Assembly (NCBI GenBank): GCA_964425215.1
Contig: CAYRLW010000022.1
Location: forward strand, 1-48,807
Direction of reading: 5' to 3'
Length of the DNA: 48,807 nt
DNA from: CAYRLW01 sp964425215
GTDB taxonomy: Bacteria > Spirochaetota > Spirochaetia > Treponematales > Breznakiellaceae
Below the pieces are notes generated by a model. That model was not told the origin of the DNA, did no database searches, and saw only the letters and a list, made by a program, of their open reading frames with translations. Each line of letters begins with the position of its first letter. Within the stretch, counting starts at the first letter, position 1. Made by a program: the position numbers and the translations under genes. This document shows positions 41,677-48,807 of this stretch, piece after piece.

Positions 41677-42558
41677 TCACGCCGCGAACTCGGCCTTCTC
41701 CAAAGCCGCCTCGGTCTCTTCCCGATTGACGACGACTATGTGCTGGCTTCGCGCGGGCTGCTTCGCCGCATCGCCCAGCAGGCCCAGGCGTTTCAATACA
41801 TAAAACAACATAGCGTAGCGCACGGTGAGAATGGCGGAGCCGCCGTTCATGCCGAAATCCTTGGCTATGACCACCTTCTGGCTTGAGGTCAGGTCAGGAT
41901 GCGGCCCGATCTCGACGCCGAACCGCTCCTGCCACAACGCGTCCTGCGCCGGGTCCGCGCCCCCCTCTCCCATCTCGCCAACGCCCAGTATCCGCGGCAG
42001 CAGGAAGTCCTTGAACTTGTCGTTGACGTGGCAATAGGCCCGCACATGCCAGCGAAAGCCGTCATAACCGAAGGCATGGGGCGTGATCCGCCGCCAGATC
42101 GGATCGGGCCGCTCCTTGCTCATCGACTGGTAGCGAACATCAATCGAACGGCGATCGCGCACTGCGCTCAATACCGTCCTCAGCACCCCCGAATCGATAT
42201 CCCTGCGGGGCGTGAGCGCGATGTCCGTGTCGGGAACCTCGGTGATCCACGAGTCCGACAGCTCGATCAGGCCCTCTGCTACCGAGCGTAGGCGAGACAG
42301 GTAACTGTAGGGGTCGGGCTTAAGAAAATGCGGCTCGAACTGCGCGCTGGCGATGTAGCGCTTGGCGCTCTTGTCGTAGAGCGCGTTGTGCGGCGCCCGC
42401 TCCTGATAGAGCGTTAAATCCTTCGAGGCCTGCGGCACCGACACGTCAAACATGTCGATGATGTCGGAGCGATTGACCCCGCCTTCCCAGAAGAGGCGGA
42501 ACTCGATGAACTCGAGGCGGCGCTCCACGCCCCACTTCAATGTGGTCAGGCCATCCAT
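41677..42558 (-). CDS. WYL-domain transcription regulator (BrxR/CapW-like)
   Basis: A 293-residue regulator. The N-terminal winged HTH (about 10-60, RLEFIEFRLFWEGGVNRSDI, then VSVPQASKDLTLY) is followed by a WYL domain (about 120-215: RRSIDVRYQSMS, WRRITPHAFGYDGFRWHVRAYCH) and a C-terminal WCX-like part (230-290). Proteins of this plan repress defence operons (BrxR of BREX, CapW of CBASS) until a signal is bound. It is the first gene of the leftward operon and starts 26 bases from an inverted repeat in the divergent promoter, so autoregulation and joint control of both arms are likely. Confidence 0.9.
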   Translation of the reverse strand: MDGLTTLKWGVERRLEFIEFRLFWEGGVNRSDIIDMFDVSVPQASKDLTLYQERAPHNALYDKSAKRYIASAQFEPHFLKPDPYSYLSRLRSVAEGLIELSDSWITEVPDTDIALTPRRDIDSGVLRTVLSAVRDRRSIDVRYQSMSKERPDPIWRRITPHAFGYDGFRWHVRAYCHVNDKFKDFLLPRILGVGEMGEGGADPAQDALWQERFGVEIGPHPDLTSSQKVVIAKDFGMNGGSAILTVRYAMLFYVLKRLGLLGDAAKQPARSQHIVVVNREETEAALEKAEFAA

Positions 42559-42583
42559 CCGAAATCGTCCTCCGGCGAATGCA

Positions 42584-42630
42584 GATAAAAACTATATGGA
42601 CACATCTGCAAGACGCGTTTAGTTTCTATC
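42584..42630. promoter_or_regulatory. Inverted repeat, probable operator of the WYL regulator
   Basis: GATAAAAACTA (42584-42594) and TAGTTTCTATC (42620-42630) are inverted copies matching at 10 of 11 positions, with 25 bases between them. They are markedly AT-rich against the surrounding GC-rich DNA and lie between the divergent starts at 42558 and 42691. BrxR-type WYL proteins bind inverted repeats upstream of their own genes. Confidence 0.6.
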
Positions 42631-42690
42631 CCCATCATGGATTCGCGTCAAGCGAAGCCGTGCCGGGCAACAGGGCGGAGAGACGCGACG

Positions 42691-45354
42691 ATGACCAGCA
42701 TGACCGACCGGCGAACCATCGTCGCCCATGGGCGCATGGCGATGCGGGAGCTTCGCCTCGACGCCGCGCGTCAGCGGCGTCACGGCCTGCAGATCATGTC
42801 GTTCGAGCAGCTCGCGGTTCGCCTCGCCGGCGGATTTACCAGGCCGATCGACGACGAGAGCCTGCGCACCGCGATCCAAGCTGTACTCTCGGCCACGCCG
42901 CTAGGCGAACTCGAAAGCATCAAGCTCCTACCCGGCATGGTCGACGCCTCGGCCGACACCCTGCACAAGGCTTGGCACGCTGGCATCGACCTGGCCTCCC
43001 GTGCACACGAGCACCCGCGCCTCGACTCCATTGCTCGCCTCGAAGCCGCCGTACTGGCGCAGCTGCCGCCGGGAATGATGCGGCCCTGCGATCTGGTGGC
43101 GGCCGCCTGTCAGCGGCTCGCTCACGCCAAGGCCGTTCTGGGACCGGTCGAGATCGTCGGCATCACCGAGCTTTCGCCGTGCTGGCGCCCGCTGCTTCAG
43201 GCGCTGACCGGCTACACCCCGGCGACCTGGACGGCGGGTCCTCGGCCCACGCCGCCCTGGCTCGAGGCGACCGGCGTCTCCATCACCCGCACGGCGGCGC
43301 AGACGCCGGCCGTTCGGGCTGAAAGCGCCGCAACGGCTTACCATGAGGCCGTTGAGGCGATCCGTTGGGCGCGGGCGCTGCTGGCCTCGGGCGAAGCCGA
43401 TCCAGCGGACATCGCCATCGCCGCCGCCTCGACGGCGGACTATGACGATCACTTCCTGCCGCTTCGCGCCGACGCGAGCCTCGACCTGCACTTCATCCAC
43501 GGGATCAAGGTCACCACCACCCGCGAGGGTCAGGCGGCCGCCGCGCTCGCCGATATCCTCGTTCGCGGCTTGTCCCAGACCCGTATGCGCCGCCTAGCGA
43601 CGCTATGCGGGTCCGAGGCCGGTCCCTTCCAGACGCTACCTGCAGGTTGGCTGCGCCTTTTGCCGACCGATGCGCCGCTCGCCTCGGTCTCGGCGTGGAC
43701 GCGCCTGCTCGGACGCCTGACCGCGGCCGACTGGCCCGATGAGCAAGATCACACGCCCACTTTGCGCGGTATCGTTGAGCTTCTGGGTAAGGGCCACAGC
43801 GCCGCCGAGGAGATCGGCGCGGCGCTCCTCAGCGGTCGCACCCTCGCGATCTGGCGCAAGGCGCTGCTGGCGGGGGCGAGCGGCTCGCTCGACACGACGC
43901 TGGAGAATCTCAAACAGGACGACGGTCTCGAGGCCTGCGTCTCGGTCGCCTGGATGCCCGCCAGCGCCCTGGCCGCGTCGCCGCGCCGGTTCGTCCGCCT
44001 GATCGGGCTGAACTCGTCGCGCTGGCCCCGGAGCATCTCCGAAGACCGCCTGATCTCCGATCACGTCATTCCCACCGCCGAACTCGATCCCCTGCCGGTC
44101 GCGGCGGCGGATCGCCGGGACTTTGAGACGATCCTCGCCACGACCGAGCGCCAGCTGGTTTTGTCCCGCGCACGCCGCGACAGCGAAGGGCGGCTCCTCG
44201 GCCGCAGCTCGCTGCTTGGTGCCCATAGCGAGGAGACCTACGTCCGCCGCAACGCGGTCCCGGCTCACGCCTTCAGCGAAACCGATCGCTTGATGGCGCG
44301 CCCACAGGAATTCGCCAGCGAGCCACAGGCCGTCGCCGCCACGAGCTGCTGGCGCAACTGGCACCGCAACGAGATCACGCCCCACGACGGCTTGGTACGC
44401 GCCGACCATCCGGTCTTGTTGGCCATCCTCGATCGCACTCAGTCAGCGAGCTCGCTTCGCCTTCTTCTGCGCAGCCCGCTCGGCTTCGTCTGGCGCTACG
44501 CGTTGCGGCTGCGGATGCCCGAGAGCGGTGCCGATCCGCTCGTTCTCGACGCGCTTGGCATGGGTGACCTCGTCCACATGACGCTCGATCTGGCGCTCCA
44601 GAAGCTGGAGGCTGCCGGCGGCCTGGCCAAGGCCGACGAGGCGCAGATCGCCTCCAGCGTTGAGGAGGCCGCGCGCGAGGTCGCCGGCGTCTGGGAGAGC
44701 GAACGCGCTGTTCCGCCGGCGGCGATCTGGCGCAGTACGCTCGACGACGCCCGCCTCCTGACCAGCCGCGCGCTCACCTATGGCGATGAGCGGCTGCCGG
44801 ACGCACGCTCCTATGCGGAAGTGGCCTTTGGCGGCCTTGCGCCGAAGTCGGATGCCGAGAGCCCCTGGGATCCGGCGACCCCGGTCGAAATCCCCGGCGC
44901 AGGCTTCCGCATCAACGGCTACATCGACCGTCTCGATCTGTCGGGCGACGGCAAACGCGCCCTGGTCCGCGACTATAAGACCGGCCGCCCGCCCAGGGAC
45001 GATATCAGCCTCGACGGCGGCCGGGAGTTGCAGCGTTGCCTCTACGCCTTTGCCGTCAAGGCGCTGCTCGGACCCAATGTCTCGATCAGCGCCTCCCTGC
45101 TCTTCCCGCGCGAGCAGGTCGATCTTCAGCTCGCCGATCCGGAATCCACTCTGGTCGAGATCACCGGCTATCTGCAGGCGGCGAGGGCCAACCTGACTGG
45201 CGGGCACGCCCTGATCGGCCCCGATACCGGCGGAACCTATGACGACCTCGCCTTCGCCCTACCGGCGAACGCAGGCGCCACCTACTGCAAACGCAAGCTG
45301 CCCGCTGCGACCGAGATGTTCGGCGACGCCGCGCAAGTCTGGGAGGCCCAGTGA
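42691..45354 (+). CDS. AddB-like PD-(D/E)XK nuclease subunit
   Basis: An 887-residue protein. The N-terminal two thirds resemble an inactivated helicase scaffold of AddB/RexB kind (HGRMAMRELRLDAARQRRHG start, no Walker A). The C-terminal nuclease domain has the RecB motif: D746 in GYIDRLDL, then D761-Y-K763 in RDYKTGRPP, and a QRCLYAF helix. The iron-sulfur cysteine cluster of classic AddB is not evident. I prefer ATG 42691 because GGAG precedes it at proper distance; ATG 42637 lies only 7 bases past the inverted repeat and has no ribosome site. Its stop overlaps the next start (TGATG), so it works with the UvrD-like partner. Confidence 0.8.
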   Translation: MTSMTDRRTIVAHGRMAMRELRLDAARQRRHGLQIMSFEQLAVRLAGGFTRPIDDESLRTAIQAVLSATPLGELESIKLLPGMVDASADTLHKAWHAGIDLASRAHEHPRLDSIARLEAAVLAQLPPGMMRPCDLVAAACQRLAHAKAVLGPVEIVGITELSPCWRPLLQALTGYTPATWTAGPRPTPPWLEATGVSITRTAAQTPAVRAESAATAYHEAVEAIRWARALLASGEADPADIAIAAASTADYDDHFLPLRADASLDLHFIHGIKVTTTREGQAAAALADILVRGLSQTRMRRLATLCGSEAGPFQTLPAGWLRLLPTDAPLASVSAWTRLLGRLTAADWPDEQDHTPTLRGIVELLGKGHSAAEEIGAALLSGRTLAIWRKALLAGASGSLDTTLENLKQDDGLEACVSVAWMPASALAASPRRFVRLIGLNSSRWPRSISEDRLISDHVIPTAELDPLPVAAADRRDFETILATTERQLVLSRARRDSEGRLLGRSSLLGAHSEETYVRRNAVPAHAFSETDRLMARPQEFASEPQAVAATSCWRNWHRNEITPHDGLVRADHPVLLAILDRTQSASSLRLLLRSPLGFVWRYALRLRMPESGADPLVLDALGMGDLVHMTLDLALQKLEAAGGLAKADEAQIASSVEEAAREVAGVWESERAVPPAAIWRSTLDDARLLTSRALTYGDERLPDARSYAEVAFGGLAPKSDAESPWDPATPVEIPGAGFRINGYIDRLDLSGDGKRALVRDYKTGRPPRDDISLDGGRELQRCLYAFAVKALLGPNVSISASLLFPREQVDLQLADPESTLVEITGYLQAARANLTGGHALIGPDTGGTYDDLAFALPANAGATYCKRKLPAATEMFGDAAQVWEAQ

Positions 45355-48300
45355 TGACCGCCGCAAGCAAAGCCCTGCGCGACGACAATGCCCGCTGCGC
45401 TGCGATCAGCGTCCATGACCGGTCCATTCTGGTGGAGGCCGGCGCGGGTTCAGGCAAGACCGCCGTCATGGCTGGCCGCATCGCCGCCATGCTGGCCGAT
45501 GGTGTCGCGCCCAAATCCATCGCGGCCGTGACTTTCACCGAATTGGCCGCGAGCGAACTCTTGATCCGCGTCCGCGACTTTGTGGCCGACCTCGTGACGG
45601 GGACCATCCCGACCGAACTGCGGATCGCCTTTCCGGGCGGTCTGTCGGAGTCCCATGAGGCCAACCTCGCGGCAGCGTCGGCGGCGATCGACGAGATCAC
45701 CTGCTCGACGATCCACGGCTTTTGCCAGCGGCTGATCAAGCCCTATCCCGTCGAAGCCGACATCGATCCGGGCGCTGGCGTGATGGACCGCAACCAGGCC
45801 GATCTCGCCTTCATCGAGATTGTCGACGCCTGGCTGCGCGAGCAGCTTTCGGGCGATCAGGGCGGCATCATCGCCGAAATGGTGCTGCAAAGCCCGGGCG
45901 AGACCGTTGGGCTGATCCACAAGATCGTCGCCAACCTGCGCAAGCGGCGCACCGTGTCGGCGCCGCCCGTGACGCCGCTCGCGCCGCATCTGCGCGCTTT
46001 CCAGGAGGCAACCCAGGCCTTCACCGATTTCATCCAGACCGCGCCTGCAGTCGAGGAGGAATCGGCGATGTTCGCCGAGCGTCTCGCCGACATGGCGCAG
46101 GCGATGGAGCCTGCCCCGACCGCCGAAACGCCGGCGGGCCTCATCCGGCTGCTGGTCACGCCGCCACACCCCGAGCTCTGCACCAAGAGCGGATCGTTTC
46201 TGGCCTTCAAGAAGAAGGGCAAATGGGTGGAAGCCGCCAAGCGCGAGGGCTTGGCCAAGGCCGATGGCGAGCGGCTCAACGCGGCGGCCGAGGGTTATTA
46301 CGCGGCCTGCTGCGAGGCTTCGCAGCTCCTGCTCCAGAACGTCGCCAGCCGCGTCCTGTCAGATCTGATCGCGCAGGTGCAGCCCGTGCTGGAGCGGTTC
46401 CGGGATTACAAGCGATCCGCCGCCCTGCTCGATTTCGACGACCTGATCTTCGCCGCGCGCGATCTGCTGCGCGACCACGACGAGGTGCGCCGGGCGCTGG
46501 GCGCGCGCTTCTCGCGGGTGCTCGTCGACGAGTTCCAGGACACCGACCCGCTGCAGACCGAGATCTTCTGGCGGCTGTGCGGCGAGCCGCCCGCCGAGGG
46601 CGCAACCGTCGATTGGAGCGCCTTCCAGATCCGCCCGGGCGCATTGTTCCTGGTCGGCGATCCCAAGCAGGCCATCTACCGCTTCCGCGGCGCCGACGTC
46701 AGAGCCTATGTCCAGGCGCGCGACGCCTTTGTCGCCCAGGACGCCGACAGCGTCCTGTCGATCTCCACCAATTTCCGCTCATGCGCACCGATCCTCACCT
46801 ATGTGAACGAGCGCTTCGAAGCGCTACTTTCGAGCGACGGTCAGCCCGGCTTCACCGCGCTCGATCCGTTCCATGCCGACCAGAGCGAAGCCCCCTGCGT
46901 CGCCGCGCTGGACGTCGCCGTTGCCGACGAGAACGGTAAGGCGAGCGCCGAGCAGCAACGCGATGCCGAAGCCGAAGCCGTCGCCGAGATGTGCGCTCGC
47001 CTGATCGGGAGCGAGATGATCCTCGATCGTCGCTCCGGCGCCAGCCGGGTCTGTCGGCCCGGCGATATCGCCCTGCTCGCGCCGACCGGAAGCGACCTGT
47101 GGCGCTACGAAGAGGCCCTGGAGCGGCACGGCATCCCGGTCGCCACCCAGGCCGGCAAGGGTTTGTTCCGACGACAAGAGATTCAAGATCTCATCGCGCT
47201 GACCCGCGTCCTCGCCGATCGTCGCGATACGCTGGCCCTGGGCGCGCTCCTGCGCGGTTCCCTGGTCGGCCTGACCGAGGAAGAGCTGCTGGACATCATC
47301 TGGGCGCTACCTCGGTCCGAAGAGGATCCTGACGCCCTGCCGCGTCTCGATCTCGGCGTGGAGGCCAGCGACATCGCCCACCCGTTGGCGCGCTCGGTGA
47401 TCGAAAGGCTGCAAGCCCTCAATCGCCGGACCAACAGCACCACGCCGCACGACCTGCTTTCGCAAGCGGTCGATGTTATGCGGGTGCGGCCGATCCTGCT
47501 CGCGCGGCACCGCGGCCAGGCCGAGCGGGCGCTTGCCAATGTCGATCTCTATCTCAGTCTGGCCTCCGCTTTCGCTGTTCGCGGCCTGCGCGCCTTCGCC
47601 GAGACGATGACCGCAGCATGGACCGACGAAGCGCGCGCCGTCGAGGGGCGGCCCGACGCCCAGGAAGAAGCCGTCGCGCTCTATACCATGCACGCGGCCA
47701 AGGGCCTCGAGTGGCCGATCGTCGTGCCGGTCAACACGATGACCGGCATCATGCCGGCCGAGAACCCGGTGATCGATCGCGACAGCAACACCTTCTATTG
47801 CCCCGTCTTCGGCGTGAAGCCGGCGGGCTATGACGCGACGCGCGACGCGGAGAAGGCCGAGCTCGATCGTGAGCGTGTCCGCCTCTGGTACGTCGCCGCC
47901 ACCCGGGCACGCGAGCTGCTGGTTCTACCGCGCCTTGACGCGGCGCCGTCGAAGTCGGCCTGGATTTCTCTGCTCGACCTGTCGCTCGCCGACCTCCCGG
48001 CGCTGGATGTGGCGCATCTCCCCCTGGAGATGGGTGCCGCGGCGGCCGGCGAAGGCAACCAGCAGACCCGTGAGAACTTTGCGGCGGAAGCCGCCGCAAT
48101 CGCCGAGCGCCACCGCCGCCTGACTTGGCTGGCGCCCAGTCGCGACGAAAACAACCCCGGGCCGGTGCTCACGCCGGAAGCGGTGGAAGTCTGGGCGGCG
48201 CGTGACGCCCGTCAGCCGAATGACGAGGCCGAACGGCCCAGCGTCCAGGGCGGGCGAGAACGCGGGCTGATCCTGCACAAGCTTCTCGAAGAAGTGCTGA

Positions 48301-48758
48301 CTGGCGAGACCGCGAAAGACACCGCCGCCTTGGCCGAACGGGCGCATTCGCTGATTGCGGCGCTCGGCCGCCCAGCAGTCGAAGACCCGTCGCAGGGTCT
48401 TTCGCCCGGTGAACTGGCCGGGTGCGTGACCCGCACGCTCGCCTTGCCCGAGATCGCCGCGCTTCGCCCGGTCCTCACGCCCGAGCTTCCGGTCTATGCC
48501 GCGGTGCTCCTAGAGGAGGTTGAGCAGGCGACGGCGGGCATCGCCGATGCCATCGCCTTTGGCCCCGACGGCACGCCGCAGGTGGTCATCGACTGGAAGA
48601 GCGACGTCCAGCCGACACCCGAGACGATCGACCACTACCGCGCTCAGGTGCGGGCCTACCTGGACATGACCGGCGCCGCGCGCGGGCTGATCGTGCTGGT
48701 GACGACCGGCGAGATCATTGCGGTGGCGCCGTTGCCACTTGCGGCGGTCGCGGCCTAG
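45354..48758 (+). CDS. AddA-like UvrD-family helicase-nuclease
   Basis: A 1134-residue SF1A helicase. Walker A AGAGSGKT is near 29-36, the CSTIHGFCQRL and DFDDL segments follow, Walker B VDEFQDTDPLQ is near 391, GDPKQAIYRFRGAD follows, then a second domain with LYTMHAAKGLEWPIV and WYVAATRARELL. The C-terminal nuclease domain has GIADAIAFG and VIDWKSD (Asp and Lys near 1080-1082), so both subunits carry nuclease motifs as in AddAB. AddAB resects DNA ends; here the position beside a DISARM-like operon and the shared promoter suggest a role in defence. Whether this is instead the chromosomal repair AddAB cannot be excluded from the window. Confidence 0.85.
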   Translation: MTAASKALRDDNARCAAISVHDRSILVEAGAGSGKTAVMAGRIAAMLADGVAPKSIAAVTFTELAASELLIRVRDFVADLVTGTIPTELRIAFPGGLSESHEANLAAASAAIDEITCSTIHGFCQRLIKPYPVEADIDPGAGVMDRNQADLAFIEIVDAWLREQLSGDQGGIIAEMVLQSPGETVGLIHKIVANLRKRRTVSAPPVTPLAPHLRAFQEATQAFTDFIQTAPAVEEESAMFAERLADMAQAMEPAPTAETPAGLIRLLVTPPHPELCTKSGSFLAFKKKGKWVEAAKREGLAKADGERLNAAAEGYYAACCEASQLLLQNVASRVLSDLIAQVQPVLERFRDYKRSAALLDFDDLIFAARDLLRDHDEVRRALGARFSRVLVDEFQDTDPLQTEIFWRLCGEPPAEGATVDWSAFQIRPGALFLVGDPKQAIYRFRGADVRAYVQARDAFVAQDADSVLSISTNFRSCAPILTYVNERFEALLSSDGQPGFTALDPFHADQSEAPCVAALDVAVADENGKASAEQQRDAEAEAVAEMCARLIGSEMILDRRSGASRVCRPGDIALLAPTGSDLWRYEEALERHGIPVATQAGKGLFRRQEIQDLIALTRVLADRRDTLALGALLRGSLVGLTEEELLDIIWALPRSEEDPDALPRLDLGVEASDIAHPLARSVIERLQALNRRTNSTTPHDLLSQAVDVMRVRPILLARHRGQAERALANVDLYLSLASAFAVRGLRAFAETMTAAWTDEARAVEGRPDAQEEAVALYTMHAAKGLEWPIVVPVNTMTGIMPAENPVIDRDSNTFYCPVFGVKPAGYDATRDAEKAELDRERVRLWYVAATRARELLVLPRLDAAPSKSAWISLLDLSLADLPALDVAHLPLEMGAAAAGEGNQQTRENFAAEAAAIAERHRRLTWLAPSRDENNPGPVLTPEAVEVWAARDARQPNDEAERPSVQGGRERGLILHKLLEEVLTGETAKDTAALAERAHSLIAALGRPAVEDPSQGLSPGELAGCVTRTLALPEIAALRPVLTPELPVYAAVLLEEVEQATAGIADAIAFGPDGTPQVVIDWKSDVQPTPETIDHYRAQVRAYLDMTGAARGLIVLVTTGEIIAVAPLPLAAVAA

Positions 48759-48807
48759 GCCGAATCGACATTCACCGCATCCAGAGCATGGCGGCCGCGA
48801 TGTGGAC

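Overview
The window is about 49 kb of GC-rich DNA from an alphaproteobacterium. The FixL/FixJ pair, the serine-recombinase/DUF2924/DUF3489 trio and the overall protein flavour fit Caulobacterales, perhaps Brevundimonas or a relative; this placement is inference, because no rRNA or housekeeping marker is present. Almost everything looks accessory: two neighbouring mobile segments packed with nucleases, helicases and methyltransferases.

Segment 1 (about 39-25421) looks like a tRNA-Ser genomic island. The window opens on the 3' half of a tRNA-Ser gene, followed at once by a tyrosine integrase reading toward the tRNA. The last 16 bases of the tRNA region (39-54) recur exactly at 25406-25421, a good attL/attR pair. 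Inside are: a small integrase-adjacent ORF and a control region with an exact palindrome and 10-bp phased hexamers; an SRAP/HMCES-type DNA-protein crosslink protein; an excalibur-domain lipid-free secreted or anchored protein; a giant SIR2-like protein; a FixL/FixJ oxygen sensor pair divergent from an alternative oxidase and a flavohaemoglobin (a low-oxygen/nitric-oxide module); an IPTL-CTERM surface protein; a second small tyrosine recombinase split by a 1269-bp IS3-family element with a 4-bp target duplication; a helicase-nuclease fusion; a DCL/DUF3223 protein; a Hachiman-like nuclease/helicase pair; a DUF6602 protein; and a phage-O-like winged-helix protein whose own gene carries phased iteron-like repeats.

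Segment 2 (about 25740-31530) carries a large serine recombinase operon with DUF3489 and DUF2924 genes, AACAGG repeats just past the recombinase gene, an XRE regulator divergent from a PD-(D/E)XK-like protein, a ParB-domain/beta-class DNA methyltransferase overlapping a DUF5681 gene, and a decayed frameshifted gene.

Segment 3 (31795-48758) is a compact two-armed defence-type locus. Leftward: WYL regulator, SNF2-like helicase with a C-terminal DUF3883 nuclease-like domain, a 71-residue protein, a DUF1156 DNA methyltransferase and a DUF499 ATPase with an N-terminal Swt1-type HEPN domain, all overlapping or nearly touching. Rightward: a PD-(D/E)XK nuclease and a UvrD helicase-nuclease resembling AddB/AddA. 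The two arms share a control region with an inverted repeat, a probable operator for the WYL protein. This locus is DISARM-related in parts but lacks drmA/drmB/drmC-type genes in the window, and its coupling to an AddAB-like pair is the best candidate here for an undescribed system.
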